Assembly (NCBI GenBank): GCA_964059195.1
Contig: CAXKWD010000005.1
Coordinates: forward strand, 142,935,686-142,999,685
Source: Ectobius pallidus
Taxonomy: Eukaryota; Arthropoda; Insecta; Blattodea; Ectobiidae
Reading direction: 5' to 3'
DNA: 64,000 nt
Position numbers and translations under genes: made by a program. Position 1 is the first letter of the stretch; every line of letters begins with the position of its first letter. Positions 59,526 through 61,910 of the stretch are shown one piece after another. The notes beneath the pieces were generated by a model that saw only the letters and a program-made list of their open reading frames with translations, searched no databases and had not been told where the DNA came from.

Positions 59526-59971
59526 TACTACTACTACTATTTTTATAACATTTAAAAGTGAAAAGGGAATCAGAGATTCAAAATAATAATATTCACGAGC
59601 TGTAGCATCAACTTACCTCTTTCATACTCTTGGAAATTATGAAGCACACATGTCGAGGATAGCATTGCTGGAAAAACAGCTTTCTCTTTCAAGATGTATG
59701 ACATTTATTAAAATATATACACAATTGCTAGATCCGATATAATAGTGCGAGCGATCACAGGTTAAAAAATGAGCACTTCCAGGAAATGAGAAAGTATTAA
59801 CTATTTTTTAAATTGATTTATTTTTCAGAAGAGTCTTTAAAAAAGCTAAAGGAGTTTGATGACCAGCATGATGAAAACACCTCAGTAATGGAGTATAATG
59901 ATGAGGCACAGATGCTGTTGGACAGTGTTCGTGGCACTGTCATGAATCTTGTTAATAATGATGAACAATGA
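9861..59971 (+). CDS. ATRIP: ATRIP (ATR-interacting protein; mus304 in Drosophila), complete gene of 19 coding exons
   Basis: ATRIP binds ATR kinase and brings it to RPA-coated single-stranded DNA in the nucleus, starting the replication-stress checkpoint. Joined exons give a 4497-nt CDS (1498 residues), all with GT/AG sites and matching phases. Start is ATG 9917, stop TGA 59969. Domains: acidic helix at about 18-43 (DLWDDDLDENTVEECF...LASQALSQ) equivalent to the RPA70N-binding recruitment motif; Ser/Pro-rich linker 44-247; coiled coil about 250-350; helical-repeat body from about 480, with a Cys-rich block CDCQCRNRVIEAL near 1360 that closely resembles vertebrate ATRIP; acidic C-terminal tail. 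Vertebrate ATRIP is about 790 residues; the excess is largely residues 635-1195, encoded by two big exons. The first coding exon has its own acceptor (9860), so a non-coding 5' exon must lie upstream; I did not locate it. Confidence 0.92.
9917..10045 (+). CDS. ATRIP: ATRIP coding exon 1: RPA-binding motif
   Basis: Residues 1-43, phase 0 out. The acidic stretch DDDLDENTVEECFFLASQAL matches the ATRIP helix that docks in the basic cleft of RPA70N. ATG 9917 is chosen because it begins the conserved exon. The exon itself opens at 9861 after a TTTTTCATTATAG acceptor, leaving 56 nt of 5' UTR. Donor GTGAGA. Confidence 0.9.
10640..11312 (+). pseudogene. Kolobok-like transposase C-terminal remnant, frameshifted
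   Basis: Three frames read in succession: LWWSCQTCGGD near 10650-10690 (CxxC), VINQCEHEKIIEDEASEWI near 10765-10820, and KHAKNYCHTGHLESYHNVAL near 10888-10950 (H-4-H), then KIHFSYDGM. These are hallmarks of the C(2)C and H(4)H block found after the DDE core in Kolobok-type transposases. A further frame starts at 11094 after a stop. The N-terminal half is absent. Confidence 0.65.
11004..12479. repeat. Near-identical 741-bp tandem duplication inside the Kolobok-like element
   Basis: Copy 1 is 11004-11744, copy 2 11745-12479. They differ by a few substitutions and a 6-nt deletion in copy 2 (AGTAGGCCTACTG versus AGTACTG). Each copy contains the 72-codon frame starting at 11094 or 11835. Either a recent duplication or an assembly artefact. 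Confidence 0.9.
12340..12840 (-). pseudogene. P2X7 intracellular ('ballast')-like zinc-binding domain gene
   Basis: Minus strand from about 12840: an N-terminal piece CNCGECVF, then NECFCC, a helical middle, and a C-terminal block AYRQFVYWINSWKPFGKSNR then KIIPSCIVKQIRDEYPEPN. Cys-x-Cys, CC, AYR and IPSC..IR..FP-type motifs are those of the C-terminal cytosolic zinc-binding domain of P2X7 receptors. No transmembrane segments are present. The 114-codon open part is 12684-12340; upstream codons are open but a frameshift separates them from an ATG near 12848. Confidence 0.7.
12900..13212. mobile_element. hAT-like MITE nested in the Kolobok-like element
   Basis: Ends CATAGGCGTAAC and GTTACGCCTATG, flanked by ACACCAGC at 12892-12899 and 13213-13220 (exact 8-bp duplication). 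Contains two direct copies of a 61-62 bp unit (CGGGGATCCTCCCCCGG...) and G/C homopolymer runs. 313 bp, non-coding. Confidence 0.85.
13465..13705 (-). pseudogene. LINE reverse transcriptase fragment, right half
   Basis: Coding-like segment with the RT motif SYRPISLTSILAKTMERM on the minus strand, truncated at the TTAA insertion site on one side and fading out near 13705 on the other. Confidence 0.7.
13861..14050 (+). mobile_element. Foldback Penelope-like remnant with hammerhead-like core
   Basis: Inverted arms 13861-13942 and 13967-14050 are almost perfectly complementary. The right half carries TTGAGGA (13953), a CAGGC/GCCTG stem with TGTG loop, then GAAAC (13977), i.e. the order and spacing of a hammerhead ribozyme core with C3 changed to T. 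Such motifs are known in terminal repeats of Penelope-like elements. Confidence 0.55.
14406..15018 (+). CDS. ATRIP: ATRIP coding exon 2: Ser/Pro-rich linker
   Basis: Residues 44-247 plus one nt. Low-complexity, Ser/Pro/Lys-rich, with a recurring FPRK/FPQT/FPSK motif (EKFPRREMFPQTDIFPRKG). Probably disordered. Acceptor TGAATTTCAG, donor GTAAAG. Other frames across this exon are shadows. Confidence 0.85.
15290..15322 (-). ncRNA. Hammerhead-like motif, left PLE arm
   Basis: Minus strand: CCGAAGA, a GACGAC/GTCGCC stem, then GAAAG. This is the hammerhead order core-stem II-GAAA with U4 changed to C. Mirror of the motif at 16180. Confidence 0.4.
15372..15755 (-). pseudogene. Penelope-like GIY-YIG endonuclease, left arm
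   Basis: NYGIYGISCSCGKIYIGQTG then RHISTRIEEHKRHYRLGQPE, HCLDMGHEM and RLIKEAFHIRLNPNNINRDG. The GIY...YIG pair, the CxC and the RxxEH block are those of Penelope-like endonucleases. Frame stops at 15372. The frame upstream of 15755 is antisense to the other arm and should not be counted. Confidence 0.85.
15763..16130 (+). pseudogene. Penelope-like GIY-YIG endonuclease, right arm
   Basis: Mirror copy of the left arm from GISCSCGKIYIGQTGRH to the TAG at 16128-16130; the leading GIY is lost at the junction. Protein is otherwise identical where compared, so the inverted duplication is young. Confidence 0.82.
16180..16212 (+). ncRNA. Hammerhead-like motif, right PLE arm
   Basis: CCGAAGA at 16180-16186, stem GACGAC...GTCGCC, GAAA at 16207-16210. 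Lies 50 nt after the endonuclease stop, the place expected for a PLE terminal ribozyme. U4 is C, so cleavage activity is doubtful. Confidence 0.4.
16900..17546. mobile_element. pogo-like element, short form
   Basis: Left end CCATATTTACCTGATTATAA preceded by TA; right end is the inverted GTCTTATAATCGGGTAGG with a 3-nt insertion near the tip. Inside, 17203-17385 reads GRKFGVSEANVIRM, like the helix-turn-helix (AAREFGVSE) at the N-terminus of pogo/CENP-B-type transposases, then stops. Belongs to the CCGTATTTAC-ended group seen elsewhere in this window. Confidence 0.6.
18332..18432 (+). CDS. ATRIP: ATRIP coding exon 3: start of coiled coil
   Basis: Residues 248-281, phase 1 to 0: KSEDKDELIRQYHQMKMQSK then KLQDNLLTRDGE, a heptad-like helix. 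Acceptor TTCCCTTTCAG, donor GTGAGA. Confidence 0.85.
18562..18911. mobile_element. pogo/Tigger-like MITE, complete
   Basis: Ends CAGTAGAACTCC and GGAGTTCTGCTA, flanked by TA at 18560-18561 and 18912-18913; subterminal GGATAATTGG/CCAGGTAATTGG. 350 bp, no ORF. Same family as the fragment at 9640-9731. Confidence 0.75.
19499..19660 (+). CDS. ATRIP: ATRIP coding exon 4: coiled coil core
   Basis: Residues 282-335, phase 0 to 0. VSILRAQMEALKSEIDRQR and further KEL/EKEL heptads form the coiled coil that in vertebrates mediates ATRIP oligomerisation. Acceptor TTTGTAG, donor GTATTT. Confidence 0.9.
19864..19973 (+). CDS. ATRIP: ATRIP coding exon 5
   Basis: Residues 336-371 plus two nt: TLEAGNAEERCRLLESRS followed by a basic/Ser-rich stretch, the end of the coiled coil. 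Acceptor ATTATTTCAG, donor GTAAGT. Confidence 0.85.
19974..21229. other. ATRIP intron 5, left part: nothing recognised
   Basis: About 1.2 kb without an exon, TE end or RNA I can identify. Some short palindromic patches near 20470-20640 (GATCTCAGTCCGATCC, CTCAGATCGAACTGAATTC) hint at an old terminal-repeat element. Confidence 0.4.
21234..21795 (-). mobile_element. LINE 3' end with (TAA)n tail
   Basis: Minus strand: ORF end 21774-21559 (NNNYYSYNTRGRENLH, PLIQGIILYNKLPGVL, FKKELKKYLIERSLYTVG then stop), typical of the C-terminus after the RT of CR1/jockey-like LINEs, followed by an AT-rich 3' UTR and an ATT microsatellite at 21234-21257 as the tail. 5'-truncated. A CACTCACAC/TTATACAATT minisatellite lies within the UTR (21345-21430). 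Confidence 0.7.
21893..22098 (-). mobile_element. Foldback Penelope-like remnant with degenerate hammerhead core
   Basis: Arms 21893-21984 and 22005-22098 are inverted copies. On the minus strand 21993-21965 reads TTGAAAA, TGGGC-AAA-GCCCA stem-loop, then TGAAACG. Core has two changes from CUGANGA, so probably inactive. Confidence 0.45.
22780..22960 (-). mobile_element. Solo Penelope-like terminal region with hammerhead-like motif
   Basis: Minus strand 22928-22895: CCGAGGA, then a weak stem GGGGA...TTTCC, then CTCGAAACTAGTCC. The GAAACTAGTCC block is shared with the motif at 51389-51430. Single copy, unpaired. Confidence 0.4.
23142..23296 (+). CDS. ATRIP: ATRIP coding exon 6
   Basis: Phase 2 to 1; residues 372-423. 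Charged linker (PVPQSVLQERKKPEPKRNP...ALESEG). Acceptor TTTCTTTACAG, donor GTGAGT. Confidence 0.8.
23488..23757 (-). repeat. tRNA-derived SINE
   Basis: Minus strand from 23757: A box TGGCCAAATGG and B box GGATCAAATCC, then a body to 23488 that includes CAGGTAAACTGATATAACAA on the plus strand. The same body recurs at 60539-60640. Confidence 0.7.
23880..24345. repeat. Tandem repeat, three diverged units of ~145-165 bp
   Basis: Each unit has GGTACTGG-CAA-CGATT-GGTCCAA, CTTCCCATGGAC, AAGTTTCATGAAAATCC and GTATTTGAGTTATGG in order, at about 23885, 24047 and 24188. The last unit ends in CACACGGACGGACGGACAGA, a simple-sequence tail common on arthropod repeats. Confidence 0.75.
24533..24691 (+). CDS. 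ATRIP: ATRIP coding exon 7
   Basis: Phase 1 to 1; residues 424-476, SLKMAEKLSSLVVKLENF... ending NTENIG. It is not obvious as an isolated ORF but fits phase on both sides with acceptor TTTATGCAG and donor GTAAAA. Confidence 0.7.
25261..25475 (+). CDS. ATRIP: ATRIP coding exon 8
   Basis: Phase 1 to 0; residues 477-548. Contains GNLTPLGYSVSVIYRELTRL and DLEDLLSRSFIDQ, the start of the helical-repeat body. Acceptor CATGTTTCAG, donor GTATGT. Confidence 0.8.
25678..26682. mobile_element. DNA-transposon-like element with ACTTCCTCTGCC ends
   Basis: Ends ACTTCCTCTGCCC and GGGCAGAGGAAGT are inverted; interior contains two diverged direct copies of a ~300-bp segment (GTTTGGGTCAGGTACCTTCTG; AAATTTTGCGCATGGATTGC). 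A reversed relative is at 46690-47095 and a single end at 569-610. Superfamily unknown; no transposase seen. Confidence 0.55.
26683..28224. other. ATRIP intron 8, right part: nothing recognised
   Basis: AT-rich, with A and T runs; no exon, TE terminus or RNA identified. Confidence 0.4.
28225..28382 (+). CDS. ATRIP: ATRIP coding exon 9
   Basis: Phase 0 to 2; residues 549-600. Helix IVWKCYCLLRVQLELLKHHP then an acidic loop (DADDLDWNVNQEAG). Acceptor GAATTTCAG, donor GTATAT. Confidence 0.82.
29521..30180 (-). mobile_element. pogo-like element with CENP-B-type HTH remnant
   Basis: Left end TCATATTTACCTGCGTAAAA and right end TTACGCAAGTAAATGCGAT are inverted. Minus strand 29892-29700 encodes KNRPKYSSYIASFRLKVTKF and GNRAARREFTVSQCNVHKC, the helix-turn-helix start of pogo/Tigger-type transposases, then decays. 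A relative in opposite orientation is at 39843-40215. Confidence 0.68.
30930..31517. mobile_element. CCGTATTTATC-type MITE, copy A (degraded)
   Basis: Shares with copies B-D the blocks GCCTGAAATCAG, CATCAGTTTAAAATTA, ATTTGCATTT and the right end GCAAATATGG followed by TA (31518-31519). Left terminus lost. Confidence 0.55.
31695..31795 (+). CDS. ATRIP: ATRIP coding exon 10
   Basis: Phase 2 to 1; residues 601-634, EIRRTLGLLAVLTLHSNYAA then EYMSG. It corresponds to the human ATRIP helix ending in a loop SG, after which the insect protein carries its large insertion. Acceptor CTTCTGCAG, donor GTAAGA. Confidence 0.85.
31885..32594. mobile_element. pogo-like MITE with TTAAGACG/TATAAGAC ends
   Basis: Left CCGAATTTACCTGATTTTAA preceded by TA (31883-31884); right GTCAGGTACATATGG followed by TA (32595-32596). 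710 bp, containing a TTC/ATC microsatellite at 32038-32083. No transposase. Confidence 0.65.
32606..33517. mobile_element. CCGTATTTATC-type MITE, copy B, with nested foldback
   Basis: Ends CCGTATTTATCTGAATATAA and the complement at 33517 (TTAGAATAAATACGG), TA on both sides. Only 11 bp separate it from the preceding element. A foldback is nested at 33287-33410. Confidence 0.7.
33287..33410. mobile_element. Small foldback (Penelope-like terminal type)
   Basis: Arms 33287-33340 and 33358-33410 are inverted (ATGAAATGCAGTAACTC and complement) around TGTATTTCGACCAGCTTGTG, which on the minus strand reads GGTCGAAATACAT, the GAAA side of the motif seen in the other foldbacks. A full hammerhead core is not present. 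Confidence 0.4.
33686..33717 (-). ncRNA. Hammerhead-like motif, left arm
   Basis: Minus strand: CTGAGGA (complement of 33711-33717), weak stem GAGTC...GGTTC, then GAAACATG. CUGANGA is intact. Confidence 0.42.
33816..34235 (+). mobile_element. hAT (ZBED/Charlie-like) 3' fragment with 8-bp target duplication
   Basis: GTCTAGAG occurs at 33808-33815 and 34236-34243. Right end AAGTTTGGGAACCACTG is a typical Charlie-type hAT terminus. The left end GGGTCCGCG is not a matching inverted repeat, so the left TIR and most of the gene were deleted. Confidence 0.75.
33884..34066 (+). pseudogene. hAT transposase C-terminal dimerisation region
   Basis: PTTYLCETAFSHITYLKLKL, EVESDVILKLSDIKPSIAEL then stop. 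This is the ZBED5/FAM200-type hAT C-terminus, where YLCE..FS and the DIKPxI block are conserved. Confidence 0.7.
34919..35027. mobile_element. Short foldback MITE
   Basis: Arms of ~45 bp: AGTCAACATTTAAAAAAA-TACTTCTTGC and its complement at 34988-35021, with CACTT-CTTTAAGT inner arms and a short loop near 34970. Non-coding. Confidence 0.5.
35174..35215 (-). pseudogene. U2 snRNA 5' fragment (pseudogene)
   Basis: Minus strand contains TTTGGCTAAGATCAAGT, exactly the conserved 5' segment of U2 snRNA including the branch-site-proximal start, but flanking U2 sequence is not conserved. A short retrocopied or decayed fragment in ATRIP intron 10. Confidence 0.55.
35409..36079 (+). CDS. ATRIP: ATRIP coding exon 11: first insertion exon
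   Basis: Phase 1 to 0; residues 635-858. Very basic at first (MVRWKKYYSLYLKKPHKHPL), then Ser/Glu/Lys-rich with SSSSSPES, a KKLKSEKKKKELERREKERA helix and EEEETFDP. I recognise no domain. The phase is forced by exon 10 (one nt carried in) and exon 12. Acceptor TTGTTTCAG, donor GTAATA. Confidence 0.75.
36186..36838. mobile_element. CCGTATTTATC-type MITE, copy C (degraded)
   Basis: Starts ACTGTATTGACACAAATTTA and shares the internal order of copies A, B and D (AAATTATGAAATTCCAATTT, TTTGCATTTTTTTGCACTTG). Right terminus missing. Begins about 105 bp after the exon 11 donor. Confidence 0.5.
36903..37128. mobile_element. Mariner-type MITE
   Basis: Ends CTAGGGCTAT and ATAGCCCTCG flanked by TA (36901-36902, 37129-37130), with long subterminal inverted blocks GATGGGGCATAAAATGAAAA and complement. 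226 bp. Confidence 0.75.
37807..38605. mobile_element. pogo-like element with CCGTATTTACTC ends
   Basis: Left CCGTATTTACTCACCTATAA, right complement ending GAGTAAATACGG, TA on both sides (37805-37806, 38606-38607). Inner ACACCCCCC/GGGGGG runs are part of the terminal repeats. Interior has GC-rich sequence around 38060-38180 but no intact gene. It ends 82 bp before ATRIP exon 12. Confidence 0.75.
38688..39698 (+). CDS. ATRIP: ATRIP coding exon 12: second insertion exon with 32-residue repeats
   Basis: Phase 0 to 0; residues 859-1195, 1011 nt. N-terminal part YLMHPLRWNTVSVKDAAVAL; four tandem 32-33 residue units at 917-1045; then a Lys/Glu-rich tail; then RPRDFLKLLHMIVQQICDK, which leads into the conserved body. 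Acceptor TTGTTCTCAG, donor GTATGT. The long antisense frame across it is a shadow of this exon. Confidence 0.82.
38862..39248 (+). repeat. Four in-frame copies of a 32-residue unit within ATRIP exon 12
   Basis: Units start at 38862, 38958, 39054 and 39150 (96, 96, 96, 99 nt). Consensus pattern: ELxEKLKxLxxxMPE then xxFKKELxxLxExKEK. The MP pair, the EKL and the KEL/EEL positions recur in every unit, and each reads as a helical hairpin or coiled-coil segment. Nucleotide divergence between units shows the expansion is not recent. Confidence 0.85.
39843..40215 (+). mobile_element. Truncated pogo-like element
   Basis: Left end CTGTATTTACTTGCGTAATG; 40140-40200 contains GGATAAGAACTGACCGAAAT and AAGTTATAGGCTACAGCAAG, homologous to the complement of 29826-29890. 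Right part missing. Confidence 0.55.
40448..40536 (+). CDS. ATRIP: ATRIP coding exon 13
   Basis: Phase 0 to 2; residues 1196-1224: RFTITFNGILFATVQLLRAM then GSNMRIADD. Helical repeat body. Acceptor TTTGTTTCAG, donor GTGAGT. Confidence 0.8.
40577..40700. mobile_element. Left-end fragment of a pogo-like MITE
   Basis: CCATATTTATCCGAGTATAA followed by AAGACTTTGC...CTTCTTAAGAATGCC, similar to the left end at 31885. No matching right end seen. Confidence 0.4.
40701..42903. other. ATRIP intron 13, left part: nothing recognised
   Basis: About 2.2 kb of AT-rich intron. I see no exon, TE terminus or RNA gene I can name, only short ATC/ATT-rich patches near 42110-42140. Confidence 0.4.
42908..43258. 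mobile_element. Truncated Kolobok-like end, related to 10366-13460
   Basis: TTAA (42904-42907) then AGGCATTGTTAACTTAAAA, and 350 bp collinear with the complement of the right end of the 10-13 kb element, through the start of its ballast-like gene (TCTGGAATCAGG). Truncated where LINE sequence begins. Confidence 0.7.
43468..44072. mobile_element. hAT-like MITE inserted in the LINE
   Basis: Ends TAGAGACCGGATTTTAAAGG and its near-complement, flanked by exact 8-bp GTTATAAC (43460-43467, 44073-44080). Removing the element and one duplication restores an open LINE frame across the site. 605 bp, non-coding, T-rich interior. Confidence 0.85.
44073..45212 (+). pseudogene. LINE RNase H and C-terminal Cys/His region
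   Basis: RNase H acidic residues are visible as YTDAL (44540s), GELQAINTAL (44570s, after a frameshift) and ILTDSKAGLQAI (44640s). The final frame 44910-45212 holds KKSVALFRLTTGHDCLASHL and CTLCLDVNSTMNKDHLLKC, the Cys/His tail typical of insect jockey/I-group elements. Confidence 0.7.
45578..45714 (+). CDS. ATRIP: ATRIP coding exon 14
   Basis: Phase 2 to 1; residues 1225-1270: MPVFVDIIRDAILCRPSVNV, then LIEIIHLLYVLGCYKPLMES. It aligns with the ATRIP segment in which a paired helix precedes a Leu-rich helix. Acceptor TATGTTTCAG, donor GTAAGG. Confidence 0.85.
45830..45920 (-). mobile_element. Solo Penelope-like terminal region with hammerhead-like motif
   Basis: Minus strand: CTGATGA, then TGAGTC...TTGCTC stem-loop, then GAAACATGTTCAGG, then AAGTTACGTATGTTAAACCT similar to the outer arm of 33.6-34.3 kb. 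Core CUGAUGA is intact; stem II is only GAG/CTC. Confidence 0.5.
46360..46410 (+). CDS. ATRIP: ATRIP coding exon 15 (micro-exon)
   Basis: 51 nt, phase 1 to 1: PNPYLADRFGLVFFHKG. Acceptor TTTTCTTACAG, donor GTAATA. Supported mainly by phase and splice sites. Confidence 0.7.
46497..46550 (+). CDS. ATRIP: ATRIP coding exon 16 (micro-exon)
   Basis: 54 nt, phase 1 to 1: TPRYDMGPMQEVCSFSR. Acceptor CATTTTCAG at 46496, donor GTAAGT at 46551. Confidence 0.7.
46690..47095. mobile_element. Reversed, truncated relative of the 25.7-kb element
   Basis: Ends near 47090 with GTACGAGCAGAGGAAAT and contains the complements of CTTCCTCTACC, ATCTATGGTAC, and the CTCTTAGTA...AAAATTTAAA block, in inverse order to 25678-26682. 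It fills most of ATRIP intron 16. Confidence 0.55.
47146..47403 (+). CDS. ATRIP: ATRIP coding exon 17: conserved Cys-rich ATR-binding region
   Basis: Phase 1 to 1; residues 1306-1391. CMITLLTYVMVSDRADAF, WIGPLHKKKEVCDCQCRNR and VIEALVMLLYFSYEHLEQM. The last block is strongly like the vertebrate ATRIP segment with CQC followed by VEVVRALTVML. The frame runs 4 codons into the intron before TAA; donor GTGAGT at 47404 ends the exon. Confidence 0.9.
47435..50948. mobile_element. CCGTATTTATC-type MITE, copy D, split by a 2.7-kb insertion
   Basis: Left CCGTATTTATCTCCGAATAT at 47435, right AGATAAATACAG ending at 50948 followed by TA. Left and right halves are collinear with copy B once 47713-50397 is removed. 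The right end carries an 85-bp tandem duplication (about 50775-50945). It starts 31 bp after the exon 17 donor. Confidence 0.75.
47713..50397. mobile_element. DNA transposon (possibly Harbinger-like) with subterminal repeats
   Basis: Ends GGGTGGCGTGCACCA and complement, flanked by TCA (47710-47712, 50398-50400), a 3-bp duplication that would suit PIF/Harbinger. Within ~300 bp of both ends, motifs of the form TTACTAAARNAGTA and ACTAAAGAAGTA recur many times, like transposase-binding arrays. No transposase recognised. A local inverted duplication (AAACAACCTGCGACTTG and complement) lies at 49458-49670. Confidence 0.65.
51159..51230. repeat. Perfect 33-bp hairpin
   Basis: Arms 51159-51191 and 51198-51230 are exact complements (AAAAGTATAGGAAGTTTTTA...) around AAAAAC. 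Flanked by direct copies of ATAAACATTAGTTA (51145 and 51270). Confidence 0.85.
51333..51490 (+). mobile_element. Solo Penelope-like terminal region with the best hammerhead-like core
   Basis: AAAAACTGATGACGGGA ... TCCCGAAACTAGTCC: CTGATGA at 51389-51395, five-bp stem CGGGA/TCCCG with a 15-nt loop, GAAAC from 51420. Outer arms are loosely inverted (CAATTTCACTTAG versus AAGTAAGTGGAG; AAGTCAAAAATAAAAACAC versus its complement). Confidence 0.55.
52101..52822 (+). pseudogene. THAP-domain protein N-terminus (Kolobok-like transposase)
   Basis: MVYCCVVGCTYS at 52101, then, after a 50-bp AT-rich insertion flanked by direct TGTACATACTCA copies, SSKSDNTLKISFHRFPNR, YYKQWPIKIKR and YSTVCSQHFEGND. Cys-x4-Cys, Trp and C-x2-H are the THAP C2CH zinc site. 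One in-frame TAA (52408) then a Lys-rich and Ser-rich tail to 52822. Broken, no catalytic part. Confidence 0.8.
52720..53125 (-). pseudogene. P2X7 ballast-like domain N-terminus
   Basis: Minus strand from the ATG at about 53106: a charged segment SAMLPYKDKSRYSQ, then NTECGLC, a frameshift, then HESVCCWDSEVI and VVDCITQPASFDSVIINKDT. CxxC, VCC and CIT..-F motifs match the zinc-binding part of P2X7 C-termini. The C-terminal IPSC block is missing. Confidence 0.6.
53680..54878 (+). mobile_element. hAT (GTF2IRD2/SCAND3-like) element, degraded
   Basis: Right end CGGTTGGACCACACTG at 54878; left end near GGCTGCATGGTTCAACCC, imperfectly inverted. No convincing target duplication found. Carries the transposase fragment below. 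Confidence 0.55.
54201..54648 (+). pseudogene. hAT transposase C-terminal half
   Basis: LKEDFQTGFKDYNALKPKLS, MEIFDLHGEPFF, LVTKDHFPKLHKFVIETLSL, then after a frameshift PTYVGESTFSVLKTKNC and LRLSLTDLAVDIENL. This is the conserved end of GTF2IRD2/SCAND3-type hAT transposases. At least one stop and one frameshift. Confidence 0.7.
54882..55417. mobile_element. DNA-transposon MITE with GGGAAGC ends
   Basis: Left GGGAAGCATTAGGTTTGTTC, right its near-complement; ~28-bp inverted repeats including TTTGCGAA. GCGCATG motifs lie inside both ends. Target duplication unclear (TAG versus TTG). Superfamily not assigned. Confidence 0.6.
55538..55717 (+). CDS. ATRIP: ATRIP coding exon 18
   Basis: Phase 1 to 1; residues 1392-1451: TFKKINLFLGMGIDFFHQMV, then a final helix QLMLDGLIRNLDNLE. 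Acceptor CTGTTTTAG, donor GTAAGT. Matches the C-terminal helices of ATRIP. Confidence 0.87.
55952..56413. mobile_element. hAT MITE with exact 8-bp duplication
   Basis: Ends CAGTGCTTTAGTTGG and CCAACTAAAGCACTG, flanked by CCTACAAT at 55944-55951 and 56414-56421. Left subterminal region is rich in CCGGTAC/GTACCGG. 462 bp, non-coding. Confidence 0.88.
56515..57355. mobile_element. Large foldback with second foldback nested at its centre
   Basis: Outer inverted arms 56518-56673 and 57222-57350 (GATGGAGCCAGCTCAATTTC, CTTCTGGTTACTGTGAAGG, GAACTTCCTGT). Centre 56856-57052 is a second inverted pair whose left arm has a ~47-bp unit twice and which contains TTGAAACATGTCC, like the GAAAC side of the Penelope-type motifs. 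Confidence 0.6.
57753..58260 (-). pseudogene. hAT (TTF/ZMYM-type) transposase C-terminus
   Basis: Minus strand: FFLTSPVTNCTTERTSSLLN, KLNSLILMCTEKDI and SEIVDEFIKRK, the hAT dimerisation block of the TTF/ZMYM-type family. Upstream to 58260 related residues appear in shifting frames (SYIQKISVVC). Inactive. Confidence 0.65.
58883..58987. mobile_element. Hairpin MITE
   Basis: Inverted arms GGGCCGTAAAGGCATTTACG / CGTAAACGTGCCTTACGGC with inner CGAAAAC and AACCCTCGGC/CTCGGGTT around TGCGC. Widespread-looking, non-coding; boundaries approximate. Confidence 0.5.
59275..59540. repeat. (ATT)n/(AAT)n microsatellites
   Basis: Three tracts: ATT at 59285-59302, AAT at 59318-59383, ATT/ACT at 59488-59539. 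Confidence 0.9.
59829..59971 (+). CDS. ATRIP: ATRIP coding exon 19: C-terminal tail and stop
   Basis: Phase 1 in; residues 1452-1498 then TGA at 59969-59971. The tail contains YNDEAQMLLDSV, in the place of the EExxxDDL-type PIKK-binding motif of vertebrate ATRIP, and ends NNDEQ. Acceptor TTTTTCAG. A possible polyadenylation signal AATAAA is at 60356. Confidence 0.87.
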
Positions 59972-61910
59972 TTGGTTTCTAAACTATGCAAGTTATTTCG
60001 AGTACCATACGTCAAAGATGGCTTTACTCTGATAAGGTAGGAGAATACTCAATGATGGCATACTTGTTTAAAGCCACATTCACATAGAAAATTAACGGTA
60101 AACTTAAGAACATAAAACTTAACACAATCTTAAGCACAGCGTTGAGCATTTACAACAGAATCTTAAACATTTGCAACAACAAATCATAAAACTGATAAAA
60201 TGGCTGCCACAGAAGGAAAAGAAGTAGCTTTCATGTATCTATTAAACACATGTCAAGAAATCATGCAAGTATATATAGATATTTATTTATTTATTTAATC
60301 GAGAATGAACATCATAGGTGTACACACAGTTACAATGTTCATGACTATGGTATCAATAAAAATATACTTACAATAACACAAGTAGGAAATAGGTGAATAA
60401 AAAGTTGGAAAGTGAGGATAATTACCTATGTAAATGTAAGAAGTAAAGATAATAGGAAAAAGTAAAGAGATTAAGAAGAGAAGTAAGAATGAAGTATATA
60501 AAGAATAAAAGTAATAAGAGTAAAAAACCAAAACCAAAATCAGGTAAACTGATATAACAAAGTGCCAGAATGCGTTTTTTAATCAGTGATAATTGCAATT
60601 ATGATAGGCCCATGCAGAAAAGAAGTTATTTTTGTAATAGATCTCCAACTTAAACTCCAGATCAATTCATTAAGCAGGGCTTGTGGAAGAACAAAGGTCT
60701 AAAGTTTGATTCTTAACCTTAATTCTTATTCGTATACACTGATATAAAAAATTCTTAAAATATGTCAACATTTTAAAGAATGCACTGGCAATAATATTAA
60801 TGATGTAAGCATAGGCCTACAATTCGCTCATATGTTTGTTTCAAGTTTAAAGCAGCCGTATAGGTTATTAATCAATTAAAGTCAATCTGAAATCAGTGTG
60901 TCAGGTATTAGGTATATTGCTTACACAGGAGCGGATAAGAAAAATACTCACTTTAAAATATCATGTAGATATTGGTAGTAATACATATCAATAGAATGCA
61001 CAATATTGTATCAATAGCACCTGCCTTTAATTATTCAATGGCTAGTTGCATTTAAAATCTTTTATTTACATTTATTTACACTGACAGCATGTAGGGTAAG
61101 GTAAATGTGCTACTACTTGTTATTGTCCCTTCACATTTCAGTTACAGTGCCTCTTTTTCAGAAAAAAATTAAGTAGACAATTTAGTGCACATACTGCATC
61201 ACTGTGCTCTTTTACCAAATTTATAGCTAAAATATGACTATATGCAAAATAAACACGGTCCGATTACGGTAGGAAGCATGCAATTCATGTTTAATTTGTG
61301 TTTGCGGCGAGAATGGGGGTCAGGATAAAAATATGACATTTCATAAACATCCAAACCCTACTTATAATAGTTAAATATAGCCTCTGAACAAACAGCAAAG
61401 GCCAGACCAAATTATATGGAATGAATCAAAGTAACAATGCCCTGAGACAATGCTCTATATTCCATAAGCCAACTCATTCAAAGCATGTCATTAAACAACC
61501 CCGCTTCCACCATACATACCTGATAATCCTTAACAGGATGGCACTTTGGTCCAGTGACTAGATACCTCATTTCTCTGGTGAGCTTATATGGACAGGAATT
61601 ATTACAGCATGGTTACAGCATCAAGAACTCATGGGCAGAATGTGTAAACAATTTATATGGTACTTAAAAATGAAACTTACTTCCCAAATGACTGTGTGAT
61701 CTTTGTGCGTCATCTCCTCTATTGCAAATGAATGAATATAATATACATGAAGGCTACTTCTCTACTTTGCTAAACTGCATGGATAGAGTGGTATATAAAG
61801 CAAGGTATTTGAAAATAAAACTTACTTCTCAAATGACTGTATGGTCTGGTGTTCATCACCTCTTTAATTGCAAATTAATGTAGGCTATATGTACATAAAT
61901 ACGGGAAAAA
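59972..61910. other. ATRIP 3' UTR and downstream sequence
   Basis: After the stop at 59971 nothing is recognised except AATAAA at 60356, an ATTT microsatellite at 60281-60297 and the SINE fragment at 60539-60640. The transcript end is not determinable by eye. Confidence 0.4.
60539..60640 (-). repeat. SINE body fragment, same family as 23488-23757
   Basis: Shares ATCAGGTAAACTGATATAAC, AAGTGCCAG and GATAATTGCAATTATGATA in order with the 23.5-kb SINE; the tRNA head is missing. Confidence 0.6.
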
